From: Bolinopsis microptera
Lineage: Eukaryota; Ctenophora; Tentaculata; Lobata; Bolinopsidae
DNA: 64,000 bases
NCBI RefSeq assembly: GCF_026151205.1
Contig: NC_087079.1
Coordinates: forward strand, 12,824,635 to 12,888,634
Direction of reading: 5' to 3'
The notes below the pieces were generated by a model. That model had not been told where the DNA came from, searched no databases, and saw nothing but the letters and a program-made list of their open reading frames with translations. A program made the position numbers and the translations under genes. The first letter of the stretch is position 1; the number at the start of each line of letters is the position of its first letter. Shown here in pieces: positions 1 through 10,319 of the stretch.

Positions 1-1879
1 TATAAAACCTTAAATGAATTAAAACTTGCAGGAATAATTTTATTGCATATTATTGATAATTCGTGAATTTATGCAACCTACAGTGCCTAAAATTCAATTA
101 GCTAATTACCGGCCATGCATTGCATAAACCATATTATAGCCCATTCGGCCATTTCGGTCACAAATCGGAGCTTAAATTGAGTTTATTGCACGCGCGGTGG
201 ACAAATTGTGTGAAAACAACTGTGCTGTCACAAATAATGCGCGTTATTGAGGTGACCAATGAAATCACGGCATTAAAAACACGTGATAGCGCGCTGGCGA
301 GTGAATTAGTAAAATCCCAATTTGACCATTGTTAATGATCTGGCCCGGCGCGCGCTACTTCGTAGCTCGAGAAGAAAGCGGCGTGCGCTACTTCGAAGAA
401 ATTTAGACGAGTAACATCCGTCAAGGACTCAATGAATTACGACCTCAATCGCCCTGAAAAAAGTGCGAATGCTCATTGCATTGGATGTTAAAGCGCACGT
501 GACTAGCATTCACGTGATCATTCAGAACCAATTAAAGCCGTGCAAAATCTGAATCCTTCGCAGCTCGATAAGGCCCTGTAATTTCGCCACTTCGGGCGCG
601 CTTGTAGTTGTTTCACAATAGTAGAGGCTCTTACGGGCATTGTCTGCTCGATACGTTAGGGACCCCAGATACACCTTACTAGACGTATTTTTGACCGTAG
701 AATCGATTGAAAGTGGTTTCAAGATGATTGGACTGATTGTGTTGGGGTAAAATCGCAAAAAACCGATTTTTGGGCCAAAAATAGGCCAAAAAACCATGTT
801 TTTTGATATTTTGAGCAAGTTAATTTTGTTGGCATGTCGGCAAAACTTGCATAAAGATAGCTAAAAGACAGCCGCACAAGATTGTATAAAAATAAAACAA
901 ATCCCTCTATTTGTTCTGAGGTAAAAATCCAAAAAAGTGGTAAAAATTTTGACTTTTTTGCTTGAAGTTTGAATAATTTTTTGCAGTTGTATTAAATCAA
1001 CCCAAAAATAGTCACATCGTGTTTGCCTAAATTTTTCCTTTCCGAGAAGTACCCACTTCATATACTTTATCGAAGTTTGAATATTGTCACTCCGCAAGCG
1101 TTTTTGCCAAATTTTCGACGCGCACTACGCGCAAAAGCATTTAGTTGTTATCAATTGGCACCCGCGCGTTCATCATAAATTTCAAACAGCTATAACTCAG
1201 CGAGATTATGTCCGTTCTAGCTCATATTTTCATACTAAATAGAAAATAATGTGATCTTATTGCTGACAAAATATGAATATAATTACTCTATTTGCCTTAG
1301 AGTAATAGACTGTCAAAGTTTAAAACGCGCATTGGTATAGCACGTGACTAATAAGTCCAAATTTATACTTCTTAACATATTATCGATCCTTAGACATCAT
1401 ACTATTGTGTCCAATTAGCGGTTAGGTCTCTAAACTCGTAGCAGAAAACACGTCTTTTTGCCCGTAAGAGCCTCTACTACAAGTCAAGAAAAGCCTTCTT
1501 ACCGCCGTGAGGCGGGCGCGCGCTACTGCAAGCGCAAGGGCTCTTGATAGAGCAAGCCCTGTAATGCATTTTGCCGATCTACAGCTCATGTAGCTGCGAT
1601 ATTTTATAAACATTATTGGATGCGCGGTGCGGCCCAGTAGTAGTGCATTGCTTCACATAGCCATGTGTCTACGCGTACTGCGTGACGCGCTTGTTTCACT
1701 GCAAGCGAGAGGGCTATGGTTAGTGGTTAGAGCAAGTGCATTGCGCTAAAAATGTGTCATGGCTATTTGAAAGCGCAATGCATTATTGGGCCGCGCAGCG
1801 CATCAAATAATGAATAATGTTTCTCACAACCATATTTGTTAGATCGATGCACCACAGGGCCATACCTTGTCCATTGTTG
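1..1879. other. Non-coding repeat-like region
   Basis: I find no credible gene here. The short open frames lack recognisable domains. The stretch mixes AT-rich DNA with CpG-rich patches (about 340-410 and 1490-1800) full of small inverted repeats built on CGCGC/GCGCG cores. A block of about 20 bases containing AGAGGCTCTTACGGGCA occurs near 630-650 and, inverted, near 1465-1490, so part of this region may be a decayed element with inverted termini. Confidence 0.5.
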
Positions 1880-2135
1880 TCATACGTTGTATGACCCGCC
1901 GCGCACGAAGTGCGCGGCTCCCCCTGTAGCGTCGAAGACGCTACATAGTGAAACGACCGTGGGGGTCGCAACGTGATACAAGTCCATTGTTAATGGACTA
2001 TAAACCCGCCGCGCACTTGTCATGTGTCATACGTTGTATGACCCGCCGCGCACAAGTGCGCGGCTATCCCTGTATCGTAAAAACGATCATAAAACATTTA
2101 GTGAAACGACAGTGGGGGTCACGACGTGATACAAG
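1880..2135. repeat. Duplicated hairpin-rich unit (two copies, about 105 bp each)
   Basis: Two direct copies, about 1880-1985 and 2027-2135, share the order of small hairpins: a CATACGTTGTATG palindrome, a GCCGCGCAC / GTGCGCGGC hairpin, a third stem-loop, then a common tail ending GTGATACAAG. The third stem differs in sequence between copies (GTAGCGTC/GACGCTAC against ATCGT/ACGAT) but pairs in both. They are separated by a further TCCATT/AATGGA hairpin. CpG content is much higher than in the surroundings. Function is unknown. Confidence 0.7.
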
Positions 2136-2443
2136 CGCGCACTACGTACTTCGTGACACTTCGAAAAGAGAGCGGCGCGCTATATCGTCAAGGCCATGCC
2201 GAGCTTTGAAAGTGGAAGGATTAATACCGTCAGTCAAATTTTGGAGTTGATACAAGAAATGCAGCAAATGAGGCAAAAATAATTACTTTGAGCTGAAACA
2301 TAATGTTTGATGCTTGAACAAGTAAAAGAAGATTTACCGTATACCTGACTGTTGGCACACCAATCGTTAGCTATGTGTGCAAATCTTTTTGCACTCTTGT
2401 ACATAAAGTGAAACGAACAACAACAAGAGCAAAGAGACTGAGG

Positions 2444-2493
2444 CGGGGCGTAGACTGAGGCGGGGCGTAGACTGAGGCGGGGCCTCAGTCTAA
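2444..2493. repeat. 17-bp tandem repeat, 3 copies
   Basis: Three head-to-tail copies of AGACTGAGGCGGGGCGT lie immediately upstream of the Penelope-like RT fragment. The array probably marks the truncated 5' boundary of that element. Confidence 0.8.
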
Positions 2494-2937
2494 AAGAGAC
2501 AGTAATACATGTTTCTTTTCCAATAAAACCTATGATGCTCATGCCTGCTTTAGTCAAGATGACCTAAAAGAGGCTGTTAAATTTATTATTTATAACACTT
2601 ATGTCGTCTTCGGTGGGATTGTATTCATACAAACCAAGGGTATTCCTATGGGTGGAAATTCAAGTTCCCCTATAGCTGATCTCACTGTTGGCAAAAAGGA
2701 ATTTAATTATATGAAACGTTTACTTCAGGAAAAGAAAATGGGATTAGCAAAGATATTATCCAATAATAAACGATATGTTGACGATTTATCTATTATTAAC
2801 TACCTTTACTTTCATAAATTGATTAAAGATATTTATCCTAATTCATTGGAGATGGAGCGAGCTGGTTCCAATAATAAAATCATTAATTACCTTGATTTAA
2901 ATATTAATATTTCCACAGAAGGACTAGATTAGATTAG
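2494..2937 (+). pseudogene. Penelope-like element RT, 5' part (interrupted)
   Basis: This encodes the middle of a Penelope-type reverse transcriptase: a segment ending in ...QTKGIPMGGNSSSPIADL, then the catalytic box RYVDDLSIIN (YVDD), an IYPNSLEME block and the INYLDLNINI block. The open frame starts well upstream of the ATG at 2648 (readable from about 2500), so that ATG is internal and the element is 5'-truncated. Reading stops at 2932-2935, where a LINE running the opposite way is inserted. The remainder of the same protein resumes near 6820. No GIY-YIG endonuclease is visible on either side. I assign the family from RT motif pattern only. Confidence 0.8.
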
Positions 2938-3153
2938 ATTAGATTAGATTAAGAATAATGACATAAACATCATCACTAGTTTTAAACATTCTTTCTGATT
3001 TCCTCATTATCAGAACTGTGAACATTTCACAGCCTTCGTCATTAAAAAACAAACAAATTCTATAACTAACATAATTGTCATAATTTATTTACATATAAAA
3101 AAGTTTAAAAAGTTAAAACCGTTAATTTAAAAAATAAATAAATAAAAACAAAT

Positions 3154-6105
3154 TCATGAGATATTTATTCCCTTTCTCTTGGCAACACACGGATTTTTAT
3201 ATAAATATCGGACTTGTTGCTTCTTCTTTTCGATATAATTTACACCCTCTATTTTTGCTAAAACTATATTTGACACTTCCCAAAAGTTGCCTGTGTCTAC
3301 TAAATTATTAGTCTTTTTAAATTCTTCTAGATTAATTTTAAAATCAATAACAGACACTGAATTTCTAACAAAAGATGGCAATTTATTCCAAAAGCTGATA
3401 ACACGCTCTGATAAAAAATTATTAGACAAGGTTTTAATATTTCTATCAATATTGTTAGATTTAGTGCTAACAATTTTATCTCCCGATCTACTTAAATTGA
3501 AAATATCTTTTCCATACTCAACCAATCCATTTACAATTTTGTAGGCTTCAATCAAATCTCCTCTAACCCGTCTCTCTGCGAGTGTTGTAATCTGTAAGGC
3601 ATCCAACCTTTCACTGTAAGGAAGTGTTCCAATATCATCAATAAGGCGTGTGAACCTTCTCTGGACATTTTCCAGTTCAATGATAGTAGCCCAATTCCCA
3701 TGGCAGGCAGGTGGAGACCACAACTGAGCACAATACTCCAAGTGGGGTCTTATTATAGTTTTATAAACATTTCTCATTACATTAATTTCTCTTACAATGA
3801 GATTCCTTGTAACCCATGCAATCATACTGTTTGCTTTACTAATACAACTTTTAATATGTTTCGACCATTTCAAATCTGAAGAAGTTAAAACTCCAAGATC
3901 TTTCTCTGCTTCAATACATTCAAGTGTAACACCACTAAATACATATTCTTGAAGGGGATTTTCATTAAATGGAACATGCATTATTTTGCATTTGCTAGGA
4001 TTAAACTTTAACAGCCACACATTTTGCCAGTTTTGCAAGCTTTCTAACATATTGAAAGTGCTTTCAGTGTCATTGGCATCCATAATAACTTTAAGATCAT
4101 CTGCAAACAGTTTTGATATACCATTAATACAATCAGGCAAGTCATTGATAAAAATGACAAACAATAAAGGACCTAAAACAGACCCTTGTGGGACGCCTGA
4201 TAAAACATCACGAAGGTAGGAATATGCTCCACCAACAAATGTCTTAAATCTTCTTCCAGATAAAAAGTCTTTCACAATATCTAAAGTGTTACCACTTATA
4301 CCCAAATTTCTCATTTTTGTAAGTAGTCTATGATGTGGAACACTATCAAATGCTTTACAAAAATCTAAGTAAAACACATCTACGGGTGCACCATCTTCTA
4401 ATAGTTCGATGATACATTCTACACTCTCTAATAGATTAGATAAACAAGATTTACCTTCTACAAATCCATGCTGGTTTGGATTTATCTTCTTACTAACAAA
4501 ACTCATAATATGCCTCCTTACTAATTTTTCATATAATTTACATAAAATGCATGTAAGTGACACTGGCCTGTAATTTAGGGCATCTTTCCGACTACCCTTT
4601 TTATAAAGAGATGTAACATTTGCTGTCTTCCACTGTTCTGGAATTTTCCCACTTGAAGCACATGTTTGAAATAATTTAGTCACAGCAGAAACAAAACTTG
4701 AATTATGTTCAAGTTCTTTTAATAATTTAGGATGAATGCCATCTGGCCCTTTACTTTTACTAATATTAATTCTTTTCAGTTCTCTGCCAACATCATCCAT
4801 TGTTATCTCAATATTTTCAATGTGTAACTCATCCGCAATAAAATAACATTCTCTGTTCAAAGGTCCATCTGGTTCTTTGACAAAAACTGAAGCAAAAGCA
4901 TCAGCCAATACTTCGGCAGTTTCAAAATTACTTTTGGTCAAAGATCCGTCCGGTTTTTCCAGGGATGATACACAACTTTTTAACACTCTTTTCCCTCTTA
5001 AATATGCATAAAATGGCTTTGTATTATATTTCATACACTGTGTAATTTTTCTTTCATAATTAACTTTACACTTAAATGAATTACTATCAAACTGTCCTTG
5101 TTGGTTCAGTGCAACATTAAGATTTTCAGAAGAAGGATTATTATCAAAAATATACCAACATTTATCTGTCTTTTTCCTGCATCTTTTTAAGGATGAATTT
5201 GCCCAAGGCTCACATTTAAAGTTCTTTTCCGTCGGAACTATATCAGATACTAAGTTAAGCTTTGAGTGTAACTCACTCCACATATCTTCAGAAGTTAAAG
5301 TACCCTCACTAAAAGACCAGTCAATTTCAGCTGATCTGTGTAACAATTCTTTGCCAGAGACTTTTCCCCATAACTTTCTAGGCTCCTTTGCAGCCTCATC
5401 ATCTTGCTTACTGTTACTAAGACTTAGATTTAATTCTACATTAAAACAAACATGATCGCTCTTCCCCAAGGGGGAGACAATCATTACTTCATTGACAATA
5501 GCTTCGTTTGTAGAGAGAACCTGATCTAGTGTACTCTCTTGAAGTTTACCGCTGACAACTCTACGTCTGGTAACTTCATCTGTGATATACCAAACCAAGC
5601 CATTGTCTTGTACACATTCCATAAAATTCTTTTCTATAATTAAACCCTTATTACTTGTTCCTAAAGGAGCATTAACAGTTCCACTAAGCCAAGATACATT
5701 TGGTAAATTTAAATCTCCAACTAGGATTGATTCAACATTAAAAACAGCTAGTTTTGCAATCATTTTGGTCATCGCATTGTTCTGCGCTTTAGAAAGAGAC
5801 ATTGATCTATAAATACATGCAATATTTACCCTACCAATGTTGCTATCGAATTCAACAGCAATCGAATCAGTGACCCTAAACCAATCTATGACAACTGGGT
5901 TCAAAGAGTCTTTAATATAAATAATACAGCCTCCACCACTACTAACAGAACTTTCTCCTACTTCTTCATTAACTGTAAAATCTCTATCTTTTCTAAATAT
6001 TTTGAAACCAGGTATGCTAATTTCAGCATCAATAATTTCATTGTTAAAATGAGTTTCATTTATGCAGAGAACATAAGGACTATAGAATGTAGTGTAAATT
6101 TCTCA
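3154..6105 (-). CDS. LINE ORF2: APE endonuclease + reverse transcriptase (5'-truncated)
   Basis: This is an uninterrupted frame of more than 980 codons. It begins in the endonuclease domain (YVLCINETHF at about 6060, then GGGCIIYIKDS and VGDLNLPNVSW) and continues into a full RT: YRPVSLTCILCKLYEKLVR, HGFVEGKSCLSNLL, DFCKAFDSVPH, SGVPQGSVLGPLLF and the catalytic LFADDLKV. The ATG-less start near 5904 seen by simple ORF calling is not real; in-frame codons run to a stop near 6108, where another element interrupts. The catalytic residues look intact, but the protein lacks the first part of the endonuclease and any ORF1. It is therefore a recent but truncated copy and probably not autonomous. Confidence 0.85.
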
Positions 6106-6109
6106 CAAT

Positions 6110-6680
6110 GTATGAAATCTAAATTTATGTCAGATGTAATTCAAGGAGTCTCATCCTATGAAATAAACAATAGTTTCGACTATTTCTACACTCTAGCTAT
6201 GTGACAACTGAAACAATTTTTAAGGTGCTGGAGTTTTTGTCGGGTGGAAAGGCCCCCTGCGTTATATGACCTATTTTCAGAAGTATAGAACTTTAAACAT
6301 CTCCTTTATTCGTTCCCATTTGTTATCATTGCCATTCTAATGTTGTTCTATACTTCTCTGTGTATAACTGTAAATAATATTACTTACGAAATTCCAAAGT
6401 GGGCATCTATGTAATTTTCAACATTAATTGTTACCTTCATGCCCACAGTTCACTGTTAAATCATATCTTATTTTACCACTCATTAATTTATTACTTATTT
6501 TGTTTTACAATTTACATGCTATTATATCCTTATGTCCCTAGAAGGGTGTTCTGCTAACAGTTTTTGACTGACTTGAATGTCCTGCACAGCAGATTGAAGC
6601 TTCTTAAATTATTTTTTATTCTTATTGTATTGCTGTGTAAATTTGATTCTAATTCTAATTTTAATTCTAATTCTAACAAT
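6110..6680 (+). mobile_element. 5'-truncated LINE tail (third nesting level)
   Basis: This about 570-bp insert sits between two endonuclease-coding pieces of the surrounding minus-strand LINE. It ends with an (ATTCTA)n-like satellite at 6650-6678 read on the plus strand, preceded by an AT-rich 3'-UTR-like stretch. That is the typical form of a dead-on-arrival CR1/L2 copy. It has no coding sequence. An alternative is that the 6680-6816 piece belongs to a second LINE copy rather than the same one. Confidence 0.45.
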
Positions 6681-6816
6681 GTCAGACTGGTACAGCGAAA
6701 CAGCATTTCTCAATTCACAAAACTTATTATATAAACTATTACTGTTACTATAAAACAATTTAAGGTTTAGGCATCCTATAGCTTTGCTTTCTCTGCAAGT
6801 CGCTTTCTCCGTTCCT

Positions 6817-7145
6817 GTCTCACAAAAAATTTTAGAAATATCAGCGTATAACAAAACTGATGATTTTAATTTTCATGTTGTATCCCTTACATTTCCTCAC
6901 AGTAACATCCCAACCGAGGTTGGCTACAACGTTTTTTCAAGTCAAGTTCTTAGATATGGTAATGTTTGCACTAGATTGGATATCTTTACCTCCCATCTTC
7001 ACAAAATATTCAAAATTCTAATTGATAGAGGATATAGCCGTGATAGACTGATTAAAGGCATTAAACGTTGTCTGAGGAAATATGATAACGTTTTCAGGAA
7101 GTTCGGTATTCTAGATGACCGTAACATTATTAAAGAACTCCCCTG
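6817..7145 (+). pseudogene. Penelope-like element RT, 3' part
   Basis: This continues the protein broken at 2935: YNKTDDFNFHVVSLTFPHSN then IPTEVGYNVFSSQVLRYGNV, a block characteristic of the region after the catalytic box in Penelope-type RTs, followed by about 50 residues rich in basic amino acids. The frame ends ...IKELP. A MITE inserted at 7146 duplicated CTCCCCTG. In the empty site the next codon would be TGA, so the natural stop is now at 7983-7985 beyond the MITE. Confidence 0.75.
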
Positions 7146-7976
7146 GGGGGGAATGCAACGTCAATTAATGTCAGTATTCCATGAAAACCCCAAACTGACA
7201 TTGACATTAATTGACATTAATTGACATTAATTGACATTAATTGACATTAATTGACATTAATTGACATTAATTGACATTAATTGACATTAATTGACATTAA
7301 TTTGTCTTGAAATTTGAGATTATCATTATTCGATAAATATTCAAGATATTCACGTCTATGTAAGTTTGACCGGTTCAAAAAAACAAAATGTCCTTGAATA
7401 ATTATGAGTATGTTCTTATCTGTTGATCCTTAGGTTTAAAGACCACCAAAAAAATTTCAGCTTCCAACTCTTCCATCTTCGGTCCCCACCGGCCACGCCC
7501 ATATTTTATTGGTTTCTTATACTGGTAAAATATCTAGAATCGGCTTTTTTAGTATGAAGGAGTAATGTTAGCTGTTTAAGATTCGTTATTCAAATATAAA
7601 TGTCATGAAGGCATTTCGTTTAATGTGGGTTTTAAGTTCTGATGACGTTGAGAACCACGCCCTTGGATGGCCACGCCCATTTAAGAAAATTAAATTTCGG
7701 AAAACCGTATTATTTTAGTTTTATTGTTTAATGATCTGAATTTTTTTCACATTTCACATTTTCATATGTGATAGTAGTGAATAAATTGATGATATAAACG
7801 TTCTAAAGTGCTAAAAATATGGTAGAACTACATAATCTCTGGTCGAAAAATATCGTGTCAATTAATGTCAGTATTCCAAAATTTTGCAAAACTGACATTG
7901 ACATTAATTGACATTAATTGACATTAATTGACATTAATTGACATTAATTGACATTAATTGACGTTGCATCACCCCC
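7146..7976. mobile_element. Foldback MITE, 831 bp, 8-bp target duplication
   Basis: It is flanked by a perfect 8-bp direct repeat CTCCCCTG (7138-7145 and 7977-7984). Termini are inverted: GGGGGGAATGCAACGTCAAT at the left and, as reverse complement at the right, GGGGGTGATGCAACGTCAAT. Each end carries an array of the 10-bp unit TTGACATTAA (7199-7300 and 7900-7960), itself preceded by its own inverted copy, so each end can fold alone. The interior (7320-7855) is AT-rich and non-coding. An 8-bp duplication is typical of hAT-like elements, but the poly-G ends are unusual for that group. Confidence 0.8.
7199..7300. repeat. 10-bp tandem repeat TTGACATTAA
   Basis: About ten head-to-tail copies inside the left arm of the foldback MITE. 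A shorter array of the same unit is in the right arm (about 7900-7960). Confidence 0.95.
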
Positions 7977-7984
7977 CTCCCCTG

Positions 7985-8961
7985 ATATCTTTTGATTTAT
8001 TGAAACACGGGTACTAACTCTGCTAAACTGAACAAATTCTGAAACTTAGGTGAATAAGTGTACAACGTGCTAAACCGAAGTTCAGACTGACCAGTGAAAA
8101 TGGGCGAGCGTACCAAGTGTCATTTTAATTAGAAGTTTTAGTTAGTGATTTATTATTGAAGCTTGTAATTACAATATCTAATGCTCCTATAAATACTTTA
8201 ATTAATTGTTTGTCCCGTTATTCTTTTTCCTTCCTCTTTTCCTTGTCATCCCCTTTAGTTTTAAGATTCTTGCTATAAATGGCTACAGCTAACACTATTA
8301 ATGCTAAGTACCAAACAACAAGTGGGAGGTGGATCGTTGGTATACCATTAAATCGATTTAACACCGCAATTCCAGTCGCAAGCCTGGGACCACTACTAGC
8401 ATAGTCACAACATCTACAAAGCTGCCATATAGCCTGACTGACAATTTTCTCGACTGACTGACAATGTTTCTTCTTTTTCCCCATTTAGAATACAAAGATT
8501 AGTACATTTTAGCTTATGATTAATATTATATTTTTACCTATAGTTTACCTAGACTCTGTTAATGTTTTTAAGTAGTAAATACCGACATATGTCGCAGAAG
8601 CATGGTTTTAAAGATAAATTTACTTTGATTGATACACTGGACTACTTGCTTGACGATTAGATTACTGCTGGTACCTTCGTTTTGGCAAGTCCGGTGTAAC
8701 GTTACACTGGTGTGGTATTACATCATGCTAGATGCTGGGGTGAAGAGCTTTATTATATTGTTATTCTTATTTTGTCCGTTATTCTTATTTTGTCCGTTTC
8801 ACTCTGTTATGTTTATGCCCTACATTTTGTACCTTGTATTAGCAGTGGGCATTGGTTTGGTTGTACGCTATTTCAGTTTCTATAAATTTATAGCTAACGT
8901 CTCATAGTTTTACTTTTTACTTAACTTTAAATTATTTTTATTATTATTATTATTTATGCGC
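7985..8961. other. Intergenic stretch
   Basis: AT-rich sequence. The only candidate coding signal is the 88-codon minus-strand frame at 8218-8484, listed separately. A second short frame on the plus strand (8629-8907) is hydrophobic and low-complexity, and I do not accept it. Confidence 0.5.
8218..8484 (-). CDS. Possible small membrane protein (hypothetical)
   Basis: A frame of 88 codons beginning MGKKKKH. It has one clear hydrophobic segment (about residues 52-70, LPLVVWYLALIVLAVAIYS), basic residues at the N-terminus and a very charged Lys/Glu/Asp tail (about residues 73-88). The layout, cytosolic charged tail after a single membrane span, is plausible for a tail-anchored small protein. 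I do not recognise the family, there is no splice or conservation evidence, and chance cannot be excluded. Confidence 0.25.
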   Translation of the reverse strand: MGKKKKHCQSVEKIVSQAIWQLCRCCDYASSGPRLATGIAVLNRFNGIPTIHLPLVVWYLALIVLAVAIYSKNLKTKGDDKEKRKEKE

Positions 8962-9325
8962 GGCCAGGTAGCGCAGTTGGTTAGAACGCCTGTCTTACAA
9001 TCGTTAGGTCGCGAGTTCGAAACCCACTGACTGCCTGGTCGTGGGGTGAGCGTCGTCGACGTTCAGCTAAGGATCATGAGTGGTCTATGCAGCCCCCCGG
9101 TCTACTCAGCCGAATACTCGAGAAATCGGGTGTGAGGGTTAAATGAGGAGCTGCACATTGCAGCAAAGTCTCGGACGAAGAAAGTATGGTACACACTACC
9201 TTAACCGTCACTGGCCAAAAAGATCCTTCGGCTTCCTGTAATTGGCTGGTTGCACTTGTGTAACATTGTGGCTGTTGGAATACACCGAAGTAAAATAAGT
9301 GTCTAGATAGAAAAAAAAAAAAAAA
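8962..9325 (+). mobile_element. tRNA-derived SINE
   Basis: The left end is a tRNA-like head. The acceptor arm GGCCAGG pairs with CCTGGTC about 75 bp on. An A-box-like TAGCGCAGTTGG and a B-box-like GAGTTCGAAAC lie at proper spacing. A tRNA-unrelated body of about 270 bp follows, and the element ends in a run of 15 A (9311-9325). The anticodon stem pairs poorly and the T arm is followed by extra bases, so this is a SINE promoter, not a working tRNA gene. Confidence 0.8.
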
Positions 9326-9627
9326 TTAGGAAAAATCTTGAGGGAAGATGACAGTTGCATGCACAAAACTAGTTTAAATCGCCAATGCACAATCTGAAGT
9401 TTGTGAACCTCAACTAAGCCTTTCACTTGTTACACCATAGAATTGTGTAAATTATTGTCACAAAGTAGTCATTTTGGGCATATTATAATTTGGGATGACC
9501 CTCACATGCATGGAGTGTTCTACGCGTGTCATATCCGTCCACTTTATCCAGTTTCCTTCTAACCATCAGCTAATTTAATTTCCTTCTAACCAACCTAATA
9601 TAACATTCAGAGTAATAAAGTGCAGCC
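9326..9627. other. Upstream flank of the duplicated aminopeptidase copy
   Basis: No gene. The last about 50 bases resemble the sequence upstream of the full-length copy at 14,327 (both contain a CCTTCTAA block and a CAGAGTAATA-AGTGCAGC block). The duplicated segment therefore began upstream of the ATG. Confidence 0.5.
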
Positions 9628-10310
9628 ATGTGGAACCATGAAGTGTTGTCAGAGTTGCGTGCTCTCATGAAGAGCCACGGACAACTTTCGGCATACATTA
9701 TCCCTGCCGAAAATTCCGATAGGTGTGCTTTCATTTCTGGTTTTGATGGCAGTGCTGGAACAGCTGTTGTTTTGATAGAGAAAGCTCTCTTATGGACAGA
9801 TTTACGTTACTTTGGTCGTGCTAAACGAAGCTTATATCATGAAAATTGGGATTTGATGAAAGCATACTGGCCTAGCTGAAGAAGAATGGCTTGCAGCTAA
9901 CTTAAGTAGCAATGATAAAGTTGGAATTGACCCTAAAACATGTTCCATCGCAACCTCATCCCCCAGAAGACGAGCTTTGAGGTCTCCTAGATTTGTTTAT
10001 GTAAATTTTGATATTTTACTGTACTATTTTATGTTGTATATAATTTTACGGACGAAATGATCCCAGGGGGGACTCCCAACCCACCGCTTCGGCGGGTAGT
10101 TGACGCACCTTTCACAAGCAAGAGCCACTTTGGTCTACTTGCTGTGAGGTGTCTCAGCTACATGGGTTGGGGGTCCCCCCTTTTTTTTTCTTTTTTTTTT
10201 TTTTTTTTTTGGTTCCATCCCACGATTTAAAACTCTTAAGAAACATCTTGGTCGTTCTGGTATAGAACTTGTTTCTGTCAAAGATAATCTCATTGACATT
10301 GTCATATAAT
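9628..10310 (+). pseudogene. Partial, broken copy of the XPNPEP1-like aminopeptidase gene
   Basis: It matches the start of the gene at 14,327: the segment LRALMKSHGQLSAYIIP and then FISGF.GSAGTAVVL are nearly identical. An internal deletion removes residues around the SEYV block, and a stop follows at 9877. After a 260-bp insertion (9950-10,211) the match resumes (TLKKHLGRSGIELVSVKDNL) and ends near 10,305, about 130 codons into a protein of about 600. Because similarity extends 5' of the ATG, it arose by segmental DNA duplication rather than from mRNA. It is clearly non-functional. It is still useful, because it keeps the frame where the full-length copy has lost a base. Confidence 0.9.
9950..10211 (+). 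mobile_element. Short retroelement tail with poly(T) end
   Basis: A 262-bp insertion splits the aminopeptidase pseudogene. It is flanked by an 8-bp direct repeat GTTCCATC (9942-9949 and 10,212-10,219). The body is LINE-3'-UTR-like and non-coding, with a CCGCTTCGGCGG hairpin near 10,082, and its right end is a T-rich run of about 30 bases. The target duplication shows insertion. The T-rich rather than A-rich tail is odd. Confidence 0.65.
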
Positions 10311-10319
10311 TTTATAATT

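Larger units (their letters stand above)
2938..6816 (-). mobile_element. CR1/L2-type LINE inserted in the Penelope-like element
   Basis: A non-LTR retrotransposon on the minus strand. Its 3' end, at low coordinates, finishes in about four AATCT repeats (2926-2950), as expected for CR1/L2-group elements that end in short satellites rather than poly(A). ORF2 covers 3154 to about 6105. A minus-strand piece at 6680-6816 encodes the start of an APE endonuclease (LKLFYSNSNSLYNKF) but is separated from the rest by about 570 bp that look like another LINE tail. Flanks at both ends are Penelope RT coding sequence, which bounds the insertion. Exact termini are uncertain by 10-20 bp. Confidence 0.75.

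Noticed and set aside
8629..8907. Hydrophobic 92-codon frame
   Set aside because: Phe/Leu-rich translation of AT-rich DNA with a repeated TTATTCTTATTTTGTCCGTT segment; no convincing protein features.
8962..9035. A tRNA gene (tRNA-Val-like anticodon loop)
   Set aside because: The anticodon stem is mismatched, extra bases follow the T arm, and the sequence continues into a SINE body with an A-tail.
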